Program-made: the position numbers and the translations under genes | Notes under the pieces: model-generated | What the model was told of the DNA's origin: nothing | What the model saw: the letters and a program-made list of their open reading frames with translations, nothing else | The model's database searches: none | NCBI RefSeq assembly: GCF_902499335.1 | Contig: NZ_CABVQK010000002.1 | Coordinates: 248,001-312,000, forward strand | Direction of reading: 5' to 3' | Length of the DNA: 64,000 nucleotides | Source of the DNA: Burkholderia lata | GTDB lineage: Bacteria > Pseudomonadota > Gammaproteobacteria > Burkholderiales > Burkholderiaceae | Shown: positions 26,186 to 37,209 of the stretch, in pieces | Numbering within the stretch: the first letter of the stretch is position 1 | Layout of the letters: each line of letters opens with the position of its first letter

Positions 26186-27274
26186 ATGCCGAAATCGAAG
26201 CGCCACGAGCCGCAAGCCGAGTCTGAGAAGATCAGTCGTGCCACGCAAGCGTCGGTGGGGCGAGCTGGTGCTTCGACGGATGACGAAGACGACGTCGCGG
26301 ACAACGAGCGTGACCTCGAGGCACGCGACGCCGACGCGGACGGTGGCGACGACGAGCGCGAAGGCCGCTCGGAGGCGGCGCCCGACGTCGACGATTTCCG
26401 CTCGATGCTGCAGGCCGAGCTCACGGCCGACACGATCCAGCATTACCTGAACCGCATCAGCGTGAAGCCGCTGCTCACCGTCGAGGAGGAGCAGCGTTAT
26501 TCGCGTCTGGCCAAGGCCGGCGAATTCGAGGCGCGGCAGGTGATGATCGAGCGCAACCTGCGCCTCGTCGTCAGCATCGCGAAGGGGTATCTGAACCGTG
26601 GCGTGCCGCTGCTCGACCTGATCGAGGAAGGCAACCTCGGCCTGATGCACGCAATCGAGAAATTCGACCCGACGCGCGGCTTTCGTTTCTCGACCTACGC
26701 GACGTGGTGGATCCGGCAGAGCATCGAGCGGGCAATCATGAACCAGGCACGCACGGTGCGCCTGCCCGTACACGTGATCCGCGAACTGAACCAGGTGCTG
26801 CGCGCGAAGCGCCACCTCGAAAAGAATTCGATGTCGACGGGCGAGGCGGCCGAGCGCCGCGAAGCCAGCATCGACGACATCGCCTATCTCACCGGCAAGA
26901 CCGCCGAGGAAGTCACCGACATCCTCGCGCTCAACGAGCACACGGCGTCACTCGACGCGCCGCTCGACCTCGATCCCGCGAGCAGCCTGCTCGACCTGCT
27001 GCCCGACGACCAGAGCCAGTCACCCGACGCCGAGGTGCAGCACCGCGAGCTCGAGACGCTGACGCGCGCATGGCTGTCACGGCTGTCCGACAAGCACCGG
27101 CACGTGATCGAGCGCCGCTTCGGCCTGAACCACATCGAACCGGCGACGCTCGAGGAGCTGGCCGACGAGATGGGGCTCACGCGCGAGCGCGTGCGCCAGA
27201 TCCAGCAGGAAGCGCTGGTGCGCCTCAAGCGGTTTTTCGCCTCCAACGGCGTGCGCAAGGACGCCGTTCTGTAA
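26186..27274 (+). CDS. rpoS: RNA polymerase sigma factor RpoS
   Basis: A 362-residue group 2 sigma-70 factor. An acidic N-terminus of about 70 residues (rich in Asp/Glu) precedes region 1.2 (DTIQHYLNRISVKPLLT). Region 2 follows with GNLGLMHAIEKFDPTRGFRF and YATWWIRQSIERAI, then region 3. The region 4 helix-turn-helix is TLEELADEMGLTRERVRQIQ. It is the stationary-phase and general stress sigma factor. It lies 11 bases after nlpD, the canonical place, and in other proteobacteria a promoter inside nlpD contributes to its expression. Confidence 0.97.
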   Translation: MPKSKRHEPQAESEKISRATQASVGRAGASTDDEDDVADNERDLEARDADADGGDDEREGRSEAAPDVDDFRSMLQAELTADTIQHYLNRISVKPLLTVEEEQRYSRLAKAGEFEARQVMIERNLRLVVSIAKGYLNRGVPLLDLIEEGNLGLMHAIEKFDPTRGFRFSTYATWWIRQSIERAIMNQARTVRLPVHVIRELNQVLRAKRHLEKNSMSTGEAAERREASIDDIAYLTGKTAEEVTDILALNEHTASLDAPLDLDPASSLLDLLPDDQSQSPDAEVQHRELETLTRAWLSRLSDKHRHVIERRFGLNHIEPATLEELADEMGLTRERVRQIQQEALVRLKRFFASNGVRKDAVL

Positions 27275-27277
27275 CTG

Positions 27278-28054
27278 ATGACTCCGATTCTTGTTTTTGA
27301 CATCGAGACGATCCCCGATGTCGACGGCATTCGCCGTCTGGAAGACCTGCCCGCGACGCTCGACGATGCCGCGGTGGCCGAACATGCGTTCGCCGCCCGC
27401 CGCGAGAAGACGGGTGGCGATTTCCTGCCGCACCACCTGCAGCGCATCGCGGCGATCTCGTGCGTGTTCCGCGACAACAACGGTTTTCGCGTGCGCTCGC
27501 TCGGTACGCCGCAGGACAACGAAGCGACGCTGATCCAGTCGTTCTATCGCGTGATCGAGAAATACACGCCGCAGCTCGTGTCGTGGAACGGCGGCGGCTT
27601 CGATCTGCCGGTGCTCCATTACCGCGCGCTCGTGCACGGCATTCCCGCGTCTCGCTACTGGGATCTCGGCGAGGACGACCGCGATTTCAAGTGGAACAAC
27701 TACATTTCGCGCTACCACTCGCGGCATACCGACCTGATGGATGTGCTCGCGATGTATCAGGCGCGCGCGAACGCGCCGCTCGACGCGCTCGCGAAGATGT
27801 GCGGCTTTCCGGGCAAGCTCGGGATGGACGGCAGCCAGGTGTGGCCGGCGTTCCAGGCCGGGCAGATCGAGGAAATCCGCAACTATTGCGAAACCGACGT
27901 CGTCAATACCTACCTGCTGTATTGCCGGTTCCAGTTGATGCGCGGCGGCCTGACGCCGAGCGAGTATGCGGACGAGATCCTGCTCGTGAAGAATTCGCTT
28001 GCGCAGGAGCCAGCGTCGCACTGGGCCGAATACCTGGCCGGCTTCGACGCGTAA
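27278..28054 (+). CDS. predicted 3'-5' exonuclease (DNA polymerase B-like, RNase H fold)
   Basis: A 258-residue DEDD-superfamily exonuclease. ExoI motif FDIETIP carries Asp8 and Glu10. WNGGGFDLPVLHYRA is the ExoII region and NYCETDVVNTY the ExoIII region. It belongs to the stand-alone proteins related to the proofreading domain of family B polymerases; the in vivo substrate is not known. It starts 3 bases after rpoS and is probably read from the same transcript. Confidence 0.88.
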   Translation: MTPILVFDIETIPDVDGIRRLEDLPATLDDAAVAEHAFAARREKTGGDFLPHHLQRIAAISCVFRDNNGFRVRSLGTPQDNEATLIQSFYRVIEKYTPQLVSWNGGGFDLPVLHYRALVHGIPASRYWDLGEDDRDFKWNNYISRYHSRHTDLMDVLAMYQARANAPLDALAKMCGFPGKLGMDGSQVWPAFQAGQIEEIRNYCETDVVNTYLLYCRFQLMRGGLTPSEYADEILLVKNSLAQEPASHWAEYLAGFDA

Positions 28055-28084
28055 CGCGGGCCGGTTGCGCCGTAGCAGGTGCAA

Positions 28085-28939
28085 TCAGGAAAGTTCGAGC
28101 AGCACCGGCTGGTGATCCGACGCGCGCACGTCGCCGTCGATGTTGCAGCGCACGATGCGCGGCAGCAGCGTATCGGTCACGAACACGAAGTCGCACGCGA
28201 GCGGCCCCTCCGACCATTGCACCGTATCGTAGACGCCCGCCGTCGGCGGTGGCGTGCGGCCTGGGTGCCGAGCGACCCAGGCGTCGACGAAGCGCGGCGC
28301 GTCTGCGACCGGCTCCAGGAATCGGCAATAGGCCTCGCTGCCGAACGCGCTGTTGAAATCCCCGCAGACGATCGCATCGCACGGCTGGCCGGTCGCGCTG
28401 AACGGTCCCTCGGCGGATTCGGCGGGCGCCGGTCGTGCCGCGTGTGCGCAGGCCTCGCGGTGCCGGTCACGCAGCGCGTCGACCTGAGCGAGCCGCTGGC
28501 GCGCCGAATAATATTCCAGATGCGTGGTGACCACCCGCAGTGGCCCGAAGGGCGCCTGCAACTCGACGTCCAGCGCGACGCGCGGCATCGACGGCACGCC
28601 GGCGTCGGCCGGCCACGGCAGCAACTGGCGGAGCACGCGCCCGACCGGTAGCCGGGTCGCGATCGCGTTGCCGAACTGGCGGCGCGGTGCGCCCGGTTCG
28701 ATGGCCGGCAGGTCGGCGCCGATCGCTTCGACGATCATATAGCCGGGCAGCAGCGCCGCGAGTTCGGCGAACTGGTCGGCGCCGGGTCGGCCGGGCAGTG
28801 CACCGAAGCCGCGCGTGACCTCCTGAAGGCACAGCACGTCGAAGTCGCCGAGCGCGCGGATCGCCGTGACCGTGCGCGAAAGATCGACGACGCCGTCCGC
28901 GTCCCGACCCCATTGGATGTTCCAGTCGATCAGTCGCAT
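28085..28939 (-). CDS. endonuclease/exonuclease/phosphatase family protein
   Basis: A 284-residue EEP-superfamily (DNase I-like) protein. Conserved stations are DWNIQWG at the N-terminus, CLQEVT (metal-binding Glu near 42), [17 protein letters not shown] and the C-terminal [10 protein letters not shown] with its catalytic histidine. It could act on DNA, RNA or a phosphoester such as an inositol or lipid headgroup; no signal peptide is seen. Start at 28939 follows GGAG; a TTG two codons earlier is also possible. Convergent with the exonuclease gene (30-bp gap). Confidence 0.88.
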   Translation of the reverse strand: MRLIDWNIQWGRDADGVVDLSRTVTAIRALGDFDVLCLQEVTRGFGALPGRPGADQFAELAALLPGYMIVEAIGADLPAIEPGAPRRQFGNAIATRLPVGRVLRQLLPWPADAGVPSMPRVALDVELQAPFGPLRVVTTHLEYYSARQRLAQVDALRDRHREACAHAARPAPAESAEGPFSATGQPCDAIVCGDFNSAFGSEAYCRFLEPVADAPRFVDAWVARHPGRTPPPTAGVYDTVQWSEGPLACDFVFVTDTLLPRIVRCNIDGDVRASDHQPVLLELS

Positions 28940-29160
28940 GGTCAAATCTCCTGCCGGGCCAATTTCGGGTCGAGGACAGCTTCCGATCGGCTCGTCGGCC
29001 CACGCCCGGCCGTGGCGCTCCCAGGCCGCCTGCCTGGCCGTTCCGGCACGATGCCGTACCGTCTATGCTCAAGTATCGACGCTTGCGTCATGCAAAGCGG
29101 GCGATGCGGGCCTTCGTCGTCTACAATCTCGCCTTCTTCAACGTTTGTCAGGAAAAGCTG

Positions 29161-30558
29161 GTGTCCGAAGCCGTCCCCACTTCTGCGCGCAAATCTAGAA
29201 ATGCGCCCGTCGCGCCCGGAATCGCCCCGGTTCTCGAGATCGAATCGCTCGACATGGAAGCGCGCGGTGTCGGCCGCACGATCACCGAGGACGGCGAGCC
29301 GGGCAAGGTCATCTTCGTCGAGGGTGCGCTGCCGGGCGAACGCGTGACCTATTCGAGCTTCCGCCGCAAGCCGAGCTACGAGCAGGCGACGGTTGTCGAC
29401 ATTCTGCGCCCGAGCGTGATGCGCACGAAGCCGAAATGCGCGTTCTTCGGCACCTGCGGCGGCTGTTCGATGCAGCATCTCGACATGCGCGCACAGGTGG
29501 CGGTCAAGCAGCGCGTGCTCGAAGACAACCTGTGGCACCTGGCGAAGCTGCGCGCGGAAACGATGTTCGCGCCGATCCACGGCCCGTCGTGGGGCTATCG
29601 CTACCGCGCACGCCTGACCGTGCGCAACGTTGCGAAGAAGGGTGGCGTGCTGGTCGGGTTCCACGAGAAGAAGAGCAGCTACGTTGCCGACATGACGAGC
29701 TGCGAAGTGCTGCCGCCGCATGTGTCGGCGATGCTCGTGCCGCTGCGCCGGCTCGTCGAGGGGCTGTCGATCCGCGATCGGATGCCGCAGATCGAGCTCG
29801 CGGTCGGCTCGGAAGTCACGGCGCTCGTGCTGCGCGTGCTGGAGCCGATCAACGCGGACGACGAGGCGTTGCTGCGCTCGTTCGCGGACGAGCACAAGGT
29901 GCAGTTCTGGCTGCAGCCGAAGGGCCCCGATACGGTGACGCCGTTCTATCCGCTCGACGTGTCGCTCGACTACACGCTGCCGGAATTCGGCATCCGCATG
30001 CCGTTCAAGCCGACCGACTTCACGCAGGTCAACCATCAGATCAACCGCGTGCTGGTGGGCCGCGCGCTGCGCCTGCTCGCGCCGTCGCGCGACGACCGCG
30101 TGCTCGATCTGTTCTGCGGGATCGGCAACTTCACGCTGCCGCTTGCGCGGCTGTCGCGCGAGGTGATGGGCATCGAGGGCAGCGACACGCTGACGACGCG
30201 CGCGCTGGCGAACGCGCGCGAGAACGGTGTTGACGGCCACACGACGTTCGCGTGCCGGAACCTGTTCGAAGTGACGGGCGACGACATCCGTGCGCTCGGT
30301 GCATTCGACAAGTTCCTGGTCGATCCGCCGCGCGAAGGCGCGCTCGCGGTGTCGAAGGCGCTGGCCGAGATCGCGCAGAGCGGTGAAGGCCCGCTGCCGA
30401 AGCGCATCGTCTACGTGTCGTGCAACCCGTCGACGCTGGCGCGCGACGCGGGCCTGCTCGTGCACGAGGCCGGCTACCGCCTGAAGGGCGCCGGTGTCGT
30501 GAACATGTTCCCGAATACGTCGCACGTCGAATCGATCGCGCTGTTCGAGCGCGACTGA
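29161..30558 (+). CDS. rlmD: 23S rRNA (uracil-1939-C5)-methyltransferase RlmD
   Basis: A 465-residue RlmD (RumA). The TRAM domain (about 22-82) precedes the [4Fe-4S] site with Cys93, Cys99 and Cys102 ([10 protein letters not shown]) plus a downstream cysteine in TSCEVLPP. The methyltransferase domain has [21 protein letters not shown] and catalytic Cys in [15 protein letters not shown] at 29161 with AGGAAAA upstream is chosen over a more distant ATG at 29065, because the TRAM domain begins shortly after it. Confidence 0.95.
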   Translation: MSEAVPTSARKSRNAPVAPGIAPVLEIESLDMEARGVGRTITEDGEPGKVIFVEGALPGERVTYSSFRRKPSYEQATVVDILRPSVMRTKPKCAFFGTCGGCSMQHLDMRAQVAVKQRVLEDNLWHLAKLRAETMFAPIHGPSWGYRYRARLTVRNVAKKGGVLVGFHEKKSSYVADMTSCEVLPPHVSAMLVPLRRLVEGLSIRDRMPQIELAVGSEVTALVLRVLEPINADDEALLRSFADEHKVQFWLQPKGPDTVTPFYPLDVSLDYTLPEFGIRMPFKPTDFTQVNHQINRVLVGRALRLLAPSRDDRVLDLFCGIGNFTLPLARLSREVMGIEGSDTLTTRALANARENGVDGHTTFACRNLFEVTGDDIRALGAFDKFLVDPPREGALAVSKALAEIAQSGEGPLPKRIVYVSCNPSTLARDAGLLVHEAGYRLKGAGVVNMFPNTSHVESIALFERD

Positions 30559-30574
30559 GCCAGGCGGCGGACGT

Positions 30575-30603
30575 AAAAAAACCGGCCCGCGGGCCGGTTT
30601 TTT
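30575..30603. terminator. bidirectional terminator between rlmD and the BI-1 gene
   Basis: CCGGCCCGCGGGCCGG is a perfect self-complementary stem with an A-run before it and a T-run after it. It ends both the plus-strand rlmD transcript and the minus-strand Bax-inhibitor-like transcript. Confidence 0.9.
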
Positions 30604-30621
30604 CATGATGCGTGGTGAACG

Positions 30622-31320
30622 TCAGTTGCGGTTGCCGCCGAAGATGCCGAGCAGCGCGAGCAGGTTCGTGAACACGTTGTACAGGTCGAGGTAGATCGCG
30701 AGCGTGGCCGAGATGTAGTTCGTCTCGCCGCCGTTCACGACGCGCTGGACGTCGAACAGCATGTAGGCGGAGAAGATCGCGATCGCGAGTACCGACACGG
30801 TGAGCATCAGCGCCGGGAGTTGCAGGAAGATGTTCGCGACCGATGCGAGCAGGATCACGATCACGCCCATGAACAGCCACTTGCCGAGCCCCGAGAAGTC
30901 GCGCTTGCTGACGGTGGCGATCGTCGCCATCGCGGCGAAGATGATGCCGGTGCCGCCGAACGCGAGCATGATCAGCGACGGGCCGTTCGAGAAGCCGAGG
31001 ATGAAGCTCAGCAGCCGCGACAGCATCAGGCCCATGAAGAACGTGAAGCCGAGCAGCACGAACACGCCGGCCGCGCTGTTTTTCGTCCGCTCGATCGCGA
31101 ACATGAAGCCGAACGCGATCGCGAAGAACGCGAGCAGGCTCATCATCGGGCTCGTGGCCGCGAACAGCGAGAAGCCCGTCGCGACGCCGACCCAGGCGCC
31201 CAGCACGGTCGGCACCATCGACAGCGCGAGCAGCCAGTACGTGTTCCGCAGCACGCGGTTGCGAACTTCGGCGGTGCTGACGGAACCGCCGCGGCCGAAA
31301 TTGTACGGATAGTCGTTCAT
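30622..31320 (-). CDS. Bax inhibitor-1/YccA family inner membrane protein
   Basis: A 232-residue membrane protein with seven predicted helices after a short hydrophilic N-terminus (MNDYPYNFGRGGSVST). It belongs to the BI-1/YccA family. In E. coli YccA modulates FtsH protease, and eukaryotic members are calcium-leak channels. FtsH is a relevant partner here because HflK and HflC, its regulators, lie about 11 kb away. AGGAGA precedes the ATG at 31320. Confidence 0.9.
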   Translation of the reverse strand: MNDYPYNFGRGGSVSTAEVRNRVLRNTYWLLALSMVPTVLGAWVGVATGFSLFAATSPMMSLLAFFAIAFGFMFAIERTKNSAAGVFVLLGFTFFMGLMLSRLLSFILGFSNGPSLIMLAFGGTGIIFAAMATIATVSKRDFSGLGKWLFMGVIVILLASVANIFLQLPALMLTVSVLAIAIFSAYMLFDVQRVVNGGETNYISATLAIYLDLYNVFTNLLALLGIFGGNRN

Positions 31321-31517
31321 GGTTTCTCCTAACATTGAACGCATGTGCGTCCGGGGCCGGTTCGGCGCGCGCGGTGTGCGGCGCAGCAAACCGGAGCAGC
31401 TATGGCTAAGATACGTTCCGTGCCGGGAGGTTTCAATGGCCAGGCGGCACAAAACATTTGGATTCTGAACCTTTCATGCATGTAAGGGTTCAATCGCAAT
31501 GATACACGGGATCGTGC

Positions 31518-31523
31518 TACAAT
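31518..31523 (+). promoter_or_regulatory. putative -10 element of ndk and nearby dyad
   Basis: TACAAT lies 46 bases before the ndk ATG. Upstream, TGAACC (31466-31471) and GGTTCA (31487-31492) form an inverted repeat around CATGCATG, and a further TGAACC lies at about 31534. These may be an operator; no regulator is assigned. Confidence 0.4.
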
Positions 31524-31569
31524 AGCGGATTCATTTGAACCTGTAACTTCTTAATTTTTTGGAGTTTTT

Positions 31570-31995
31570 ATGGCAATCGAGCGCACCCTGTCGATCATCA
31601 AGCCGGATGCGGTGGCAAAGAACGTGATCGGCCAGATCTACAGCCGTTTCGAAGGCGCCGGCCTGAAGATCGTCGCATCGCGCATGGCACACCTGTCGCG
31701 TGCTGACGCAGAGAAGTTCTACGCGGTTCACGCAGCGCGTCCGTTCTTCAAGGACCTCGTCGATTTCATGATCTCGGGCCCGGTGATGATCCAGGTTCTG
31801 GAAGGTGAAGGCGCGATCCTGAAGAACCGCGACCTGATGGGCGCAACGGATCCGAAGAAGGCAGAACAGGGCACGATCCGCGCCGACTTCGCCGACAGCA
31901 TCGACGCGAACGCCGTGCACGGTTCGGACGCTGCTGAAACGGCAGCGGTCGAAGTCGCGTTCTTCTTCCCGGAAATGAACGTTTACTCGCGCTAA
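31570..31995 (+). CDS. ndk: nucleoside diphosphate kinase
   Basis: A 141-residue NDK with the phosphorylated histidine His117 in NAVHGSDA and the ATP-site segment [12 protein letters not shown]. It equalises nucleoside triphosphate pools. GGAG lies 7 bases before the ATG. It leads into rlmN after 55 bases; the ndk-rlmN-rodZ-ispG-hisS order is widely conserved. Confidence 0.98.
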   Translation: MAIERTLSIIKPDAVAKNVIGQIYSRFEGAGLKIVASRMAHLSRADAEKFYAVHAARPFFKDLVDFMISGPVMIQVLEGEGAILKNRDLMGATDPKKAEQGTIRADFADSIDANAVHGSDAAETAAVEVAFFFPEMNVYSR

Positions 31996-32050
31996 GCCCT
32001 GGCTGGCAGCAAGTAGGCAGGATTCAGCGCACGCGGCAAGGCAGCACATC

Positions 32051-33190
32051 ATGACGAGCGAAACTACCGTCAATCTTCTCGACTTCGACGCCGAGGGTCT
32101 TGTCGCGTACTGCGGCAGCCTCGGCGAGAAGCCGTTCCGCGCCAAGCAGTTGCAGCGCTGGATCCACCAGTACAACGCTGGCGACTTCGACGGCATGACC
32201 GATCTCGCGAAGTCCTTGAGAGAGAAACTCAAGGGCCGCGCGTCGATCGGCATGCCCGAGATCGCCAGCGATCACGTTTCCACCGACGGCACGCGCAAGT
32301 GGCTGATCGACGTCGGAAACGGCAATGCGGTCGAAACCGTGTTCATCCCGGAAGAGACGCGCGGCACGCTGTGCGTGTCGTCGCAGGCCGGGTGTGCGGT
32401 CAACTGCCGCTTCTGTTCGACGGGCAAGCAGGGCTTTTCCCGCAACCTGTCGACAGCCGAAATCATTGGCCAGCTGCGGATGGCCGAGTTTGCATTGCGA
32501 GCGTCACTGGGCCGCGCGCCCGGTCCGAACGGCAAGGCCGAACGGGTCGTCACCAACGTGGTGATGATGGGCATGGGCGAGCCGCTGCTGAATTACAGCG
32601 CGGTCGTGCCGGCAATGCGGCTGATGCTCGACGACAACGCGTACGGCCTGTCGCGCCGCCGCGTCACGCTGTCGACGTCCGGCGTGGTGCCGATGATGGA
32701 CCGCCTCGGTGCCGAGTTGCCGGTCGCGTTGGCCGTTTCGCTGCATGCGCCGAACGATGCGCTGCGCGACGAGCTGGTGCCGCTCAACAAGAAGTATCCG
32801 CTGCGCGAGCTGATGGCGGCATGCCAGCGTTATCTGAAGGTCGCGCCGCGCGACTTCATTACTTTCGAATACTGCATGCTGGACGGCGTCAACGACACTG
32901 AAGCGCATGCGCGCGAACTGCTGGCCGTCACGCGCGACGTGCCGTGCAAGTTCAATCTGATCCCGTTCAATCCGTTTCCGGAATCGGGCCTCATCCGCTC
33001 GAAGACGGAGCAGATCAAGCGTTTTGCACAGGTCCTCATCGACGCGGGTGTCGTCACGACCGTGCGCAAGACGCGCGGCGACGACATCGATGCCGCGTGC
33101 GGCCAGCTGGCCGGCGCAGTGAAGGACCGCACGCGCCTTGCGGAACGAACGGGCGCAGCAGGAAAAATCATCGAAGTTCGGGCGATTTGA
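32051..33190 (+). CDS. rlmN: dual-specificity 23S rRNA/tRNA adenine-C2 methyltransferase RlmN
   Basis: A 379-residue radical-SAM methyltransferase. The cluster is Cys115, Cys119 and Cys122 ([12 protein letters not shown]). The methyl-accepting cysteine is near residue 350 ([11 protein letters not shown]). GEPLLNY binds SAM. It methylates A2503 of 23S rRNA and A37 of some tRNAs. Length and motifs are standard. Confidence 0.96.
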   Translation: MTSETTVNLLDFDAEGLVAYCGSLGEKPFRAKQLQRWIHQYNAGDFDGMTDLAKSLREKLKGRASIGMPEIASDHVSTDGTRKWLIDVGNGNAVETVFIPEETRGTLCVSSQAGCAVNCRFCSTGKQGFSRNLSTAEIIGQLRMAEFALRASLGRAPGPNGKAERVVTNVVMMGMGEPLLNYSAVVPAMRLMLDDNAYGLSRRRVTLSTSGVVPMMDRLGAELPVALAVSLHAPNDALRDELVPLNKKYPLRELMAACQRYLKVAPRDFITFEYCMLDGVNDTEAHARELLAVTRDVPCKFNLIPFNPFPESGLIRSKTEQIKRFAQVLIDAGVVTTVRKTRGDDIDAACGQLAGAVKDRTRLAERTGAAGKIIEVRAI

Positions 33191-33354
33191 CAGGGACGCC
33201 TGGCCGGGGATGCCAGGACCTTCAAGCGGTACAACACGCGAATAGCGATCGGTCGCGGCGCCTCGGCGTTGCGCATGGTATGGACAGTTGCGGGTGCCGG
33301 CCGGCGGGAGCCGGCGGCGGCCGCCAGTGAAGAAGAATCGACGCGAGGACAAGG

Positions 33355-34380
33355 ATGAGTGAGCCGCAGCCGTCTAACGGCGCAGAGACGAATGGCGCGA
33401 AGCCGGCACCGGCAGGGTTGGAATCGCTTGCGGCGGTCGGCAGCCGGCTGGCGCAGCTTCGGGAGACGAGGGGTTGGACCGTCGATGACGTGTCGGCGCG
33501 ACTCAAGGTCGCACCGCAGAAGCTCAGGGCGCTCGAGGCTGGCGACATCAGCCATTTGCCCGGCGTGACGTTCGCGCTCGGTGTCGTGCGCAGCTACGCG
33601 AAGATGCTCGGCGTCGATCCGGAACCGTTCGCGCAGGCGTTGCGCCGTGAGCGCGGGGTGCCCGAAGTCGACCTGTCGATGCCCGCGTCGTCGGGGACGG
33701 ATCTGCCGCGCGGCCGTGTGTCGATTCCGCTGGGCGGGTCGTCGCGGCATCACCCGTGGCTGTGGGGCACGGGCATCGTCGTCGTCGCGGTGGTGGCAGT
33801 ACTGATGTGGCACACTGGCGGCGATTCGTCGAGCCTGCTCGCGCGCTTCAAGAGCGGCGACGCGGAGCATGCGTCGGCCGCGAGCGTGCCGGCGGCGGCA
33901 TCCTCGTCGTCGGTCGAAGAGGCGGCCGCGAGCGGTGCGTCTACCGTGGTTGCGAATGAGGTTCAGGCCCCGGCTGTTGCATCTGCAGCCCCGGCGCCGG
34001 CCGTGGCGTCGGCAGCTCCGGCGCCCGCGCCTGTGGCGCCGGTGGTGGTGGCTGCATCGCAGCCCGTCGTGGCAACGACGGCGGCAAGCGCCGCCGCGCC
34101 GGCTCAGCCGGCGAGCGTCGTGGTCGCGGCCGGCCAGTCGATGGTGGAACTGAAGGTCAAGCAGGACAGCTGGTTCAGCGTGCGCGACAAGAGCGGCAAG
34201 GAGCTGTTCTCGGGGCTGGTGCACGGCGGCGAGGCGAAGCAGGTCGCCGGCGACGGTCCGTTCAAGGTCACGATCGGCAACAAGGCAGGCCTCGACGCGA
34301 TCGCGTTCGACGGAAAACCTGTCGATCCGGCAAAATATTCGGCAGCGCGGGGTAATGTGGCGCGGTTCACGTTGCCCTGA
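33355..34380 (+). CDS. rodZ: RodZ-like membrane protein with N-terminal helix-turn-helix
   Basis: A 341-residue protein. The Cro-like helix-turn-helix is at about 27-95 (LAQLRETRGWTVDDVSARLKV). A single transmembrane helix lies near 140-158 (WGTGIVVVAVVAVLMW). An Ala/Pro/Val-rich linker (about 175-255) precedes a C-terminal DUF4115 domain (WFSVRDKSGKELFSGL). RodZ links MreB filaments to the envelope for rod shape. The position between rlmN and ispG is the classic rodZ place. The repetitive linker is longer than in E. coli and rich in APAVASAAP-type repeats. Confidence 0.87.
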   Translation: MSEPQPSNGAETNGAKPAPAGLESLAAVGSRLAQLRETRGWTVDDVSARLKVAPQKLRALEAGDISHLPGVTFALGVVRSYAKMLGVDPEPFAQALRRERGVPEVDLSMPASSGTDLPRGRVSIPLGGSSRHHPWLWGTGIVVVAVVAVLMWHTGGDSSSLLARFKSGDAEHASAASVPAAASSSSVEEAAASGASTVVANEVQAPAVASAAPAPAVASAAPAPAPVAPVVVAASQPVVATTAASAAAPAQPASVVVAAGQSMVELKVKQDSWFSVRDKSGKELFSGLVHGGEAKQVAGDGPFKVTIGNKAGLDAIAFDGKPVDPAKYSAARGNVARFTLP

Positions 34381-34385
34381 CGTCA

Positions 34386-34444
34386 AGCGCCGTGGCGAAG
34401 GCCTGTCGTCGATATCGGCAGGCCGTGAGGGCACGGCGCTTTTT
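34386..34444 (+). terminator. long hairpin with T-run between rodZ and ispG
   Basis: AGCGCCGTG (34386-34394) pairs with CACGGCGCT (34432-34440), followed by TTTT. Inside, GGCCTG pairs with CAGGCC. This two-tier stem could terminate rodZ transcripts or attenuate reading into ispG, which then needs its own promoter. Confidence 0.6.
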
Positions 34445-34492
34445 CAATTCATGCGCCGCGTCGCGGCGCATTCCGCGTAAATGGATCTATCG

Positions 34493-35797
34493 ATGCAATC
34501 CGAAGCTCAATCCCCACGCAGCAGTCAGATTTGTTCAACCGAGCCGGTGTTCGGCGGGCATCAGCCGCGCCGTGTATCGCATGCGGTGGATGTCCGCTGG
34601 GGCGGGCAGCTCGTGACGATCGGCGGCGACGCGCCGGTGCGCGTGCAGTCGATGACGAATACCGACACGGCCGACGCGATCGGCACGGCAATCCAGATCA
34701 AGGAACTCGCGAATGCGGGCTCCGAACTGGTGCGCATCACGGTCAACACGCCCGAGGCAGCGGCCGCCGTGCCGGCGGTCCGCGAGCAACTCGACCGCAT
34801 GGGCGTGACCGTGCCGCTCGTCGGCGATTTCCACTACAACGGCCACCTGCTGCTGCGTGACTACCCGGGTTGCGCGGAGTCGCTGTCGAAGTACCGGATC
34901 AACCCGGGCAACGTCGGCCAGGGCGCGAAGCGCGATACGCAGTTCGCGCAGATGATCGAGGCCGCGGCCAAGTACGACAAGCCGGTACGGATCGGCGTGA
35001 ACTGGGGCAGTCTCGACCAGGACCTGCTCGCGCGCATGATGGACGAGAACGGTGCGCGTTCGCAGCCGTGGGATGCGCAGAGCGTGATGTACGAGGCGCT
35101 GATCCAGTCGGCGATCGGCTCGGCCGAACGTGCGGTCGAACTGGGCCTCGGCCGCGACCGCATCATTCTGTCGTGCAAGGTCAGCGGCGTGCAGGACCTG
35201 ATCGCCGTGTACCGCGAGCTCGCCCGCCGCTGCGGCTTCGCGCTGCACCTCGGGCTGACCGAGGCCGGCATGGGATCGAAGGGCATCGTCGCGTCGACGG
35301 CGGCACTCGGCGTGCTGCTGCAGGAAGGGATCGGCGACACGATCCGCATCTCGCTGACGCCGGAACCGGGCGCGTCGCGCACGGGCGAGGTGATCGTCGG
35401 CCAGGAAATTCTCCAGACGATGGGCCTGCGCTCGTTCGCACCGATGGTGATCGCGTGCCCGGGTTGCGGCCGTACGACGAGCACGCTGTTCCAGGAGCTC
35501 GCGATGCAGATCCAGACCTACCTGCGCGAACAGATGCCGGCCTGGCGCAAGGAGTATCCGGGCGTCGAGAAGATGAACGTCGCGGTGATGGGCTGCATCG
35601 TCAACGGCCCGGGCGAATCGAAGCACGCGAACATCGGCATCAGCCTGCCGGGTTCGGGCGAAAACCCGGCCGCGCCCGTCTTCATCGACGGCGAGAAGGT
35701 CAAGACGCTGCGCGGCGAGCGGATCGCCGAGGAATTCCAGCAGATCGTCAGCGACTACGTCGCACGCAATTACGGCCGCGCTGAGGCCACGAACTAA
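34493..35797 (+). CDS. ispG: 4-hydroxy-3-methylbut-2-en-1-yl diphosphate synthase (flavodoxin)
   Basis: A 434-residue IspG (GcpE), the [4Fe-4S] enzyme that makes HMBPP in the MEP isoprenoid pathway. The N-terminal TIM barrel ([11 protein letters not shown]) leads to cluster cysteines in CPGCGRTTS and [10 protein letters not shown]. An insert typical of the proteobacterial long form separates the halves. ATG at 34493 gives the usual Burkholderia length; an in-frame ATG at 34481 adds four residues. It supplies IPP/DMAPP for quinones, undecaprenyl carriers and potentially the terpene cyclase at 50309-51337. Confidence 0.96.
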   Translation: MQSEAQSPRSSQICSTEPVFGGHQPRRVSHAVDVRWGGQLVTIGGDAPVRVQSMTNTDTADAIGTAIQIKELANAGSELVRITVNTPEAAAAVPAVREQLDRMGVTVPLVGDFHYNGHLLLRDYPGCAESLSKYRINPGNVGQGAKRDTQFAQMIEAAAKYDKPVRIGVNWGSLDQDLLARMMDENGARSQPWDAQSVMYEALIQSAIGSAERAVELGLGRDRIILSCKVSGVQDLIAVYRELARRCGFALHLGLTEAGMGSKGIVASTAALGVLLQEGIGDTIRISLTPEPGASRTGEVIVGQEILQTMGLRSFAPMVIACPGCGRTTSTLFQELAMQIQTYLREQMPAWRKEYPGVEKMNVAVMGCIVNGPGESKHANIGISLPGSGENPAAPVFIDGEKVKTLRGERIAEEFQQIVSDYVARNYGRAEATN

Positions 35798-35813
35798 TTC
35801 GTCCACACACACG

Positions 35814-37154
35814 ATGACTGAACAAAAACGCAAGATCGAGAAGCTCACCGGCGTCAAGGGCATGAACGACATCCTTCCGCAGGATGCCGGCCTTTGGGAG
35901 TTCTTCGAAGCTACGGTGAAATCGCTGCTGCGCGCATACGGTTACCAGAACATCCGCACGCCGATCGTCGAGCACACGCAGCTCTTCACGCGCGGCATCG
36001 GTGAGGTCACCGACATCGTCGAAAAAGAGATGTACAGCTTCACCGACGCGCTGAACGGCGAGAACCTGACGATGCGCCCGGAAAATACCGCGGCCGTCGT
36101 GCGTGCGTCGATCGAGCACAACATGCTGTACGACGGCCCGAAGCGCCTGTGGTACATCGGCCCGATGTTCCGTCACGAGCGTCCGCAGCGCGGCCGCTAC
36201 CGCCAGTTCCACCAGGTCGGCGTCGAGGCGCTCGGCTTCGCGGGCCCTGACGCGGATGCCGAGATCATCATGATGTGCCAGCGCCTGTGGGACGACCTCG
36301 GCCTGACCGGCATCAAGCTCGAGATCAACTCGCTCGGCCTCGCCGAAGAGCGTGCCGCGCATCGCGTCGAACTGATCAAGTACCTCGAGCAGTTCGCCGA
36401 CGTGCTCGACGAGGATGCGAAGCGCCGCCTGTATACAAACCCGCTGCGCGTGCTCGACACGAAGAACCCCGCGCTGCAGGAAATCGCGCAGAACGCGCCG
36501 AAGCTGATCGACTTCCTCGGCGACGAATCGCGCGCGCACTTCGAAGGGCTGCAACGCCTGCTGCTCGCGAACAACATCCCGTTCAAGATCAACCCGCGTC
36601 TCGTGCGTGGCCTCGACTACTACAACCTGACCGTGTTCGAGTGGGTGACCGACAAGCTCGGTGCGCAGGGCACGGTTGCTGCCGGCGGCCGCTACGATCC
36701 GCTGATCGAGCAGCTCGGCGGCAAGCCGACCGCCGCGTGCGGCTGGGCGATGGGCATCGAGCGGATCCTCGAACTGCTGAAGGAAGACGATCTCGCGCCC
36801 GAACAGGAAGGTGTCGACGTGTACGTCGTGCACCAGGGCGAGACCGCGCGCGAACAGGCGTTCATCGCGGCCGAGCGCTTGCGCGACACGGGCCTCGACG
36901 TCATCTTCCACTGCAGCGCGGACGGTGCGCCGGCGAGCTTCAAGTCGCAAATGAAGCGGGCCGACGCAAGCGGCGCCGCGTTCGCGGTGATCTTCGGTGA
37001 AGAAGAGGTTGCGAACGGCACGGTGGGCGTGAAAGCGCTGCGCGGTGCGGGCGCAGATGGGGAAAAGAACGTTCAGCAGACCGTACCGGTCGAAGGCTTG
37101 ACCGAATTCCTAATCAATGCGATGGTTGCATCCGCCGAAGACGGCGACGACTGA
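35814..37154 (+). CDS. hisS: histidine-tRNA ligase
   Basis: A 446-residue class II histidyl-tRNA synthetase. Motif 2 is [16 protein letters not shown], the histidine-specific segment is [15 protein letters not shown], and motif 3 is GWAMGIERI. The anticodon-binding domain lies at about 345-440. No clear Shine-Dalgarno sequence precedes the ATG; it begins 16 bases after ispG, so reinitiation is possible. Confidence 0.97.
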   Translation: MTEQKRKIEKLTGVKGMNDILPQDAGLWEFFEATVKSLLRAYGYQNIRTPIVEHTQLFTRGIGEVTDIVEKEMYSFTDALNGENLTMRPENTAAVVRASIEHNMLYDGPKRLWYIGPMFRHERPQRGRYRQFHQVGVEALGFAGPDADAEIIMMCQRLWDDLGLTGIKLEINSLGLAEERAAHRVELIKYLEQFADVLDEDAKRRLYTNPLRVLDTKNPALQEIAQNAPKLIDFLGDESRAHFEGLQRLLLANNIPFKINPRLVRGLDYYNLTVFEWVTDKLGAQGTVAAGGRYDPLIEQLGGKPTAACGWAMGIERILELLKEDDLAPEQEGVDVYVVHQGETAREQAFIAAERLRDTGLDVIFHCSADGAPASFKSQMKRADASGAAFAVIFGEEEVANGTVGVKALRGAGADGEKNVQQTVPVEGLTEFLINAMVASAEDGDD

Positions 37155-37209
37155 TCGCGCTGGCATCCGCTCGACAAGAATGGCCTGAACAGGAAGGAAT
37201 CGCTCGCCG

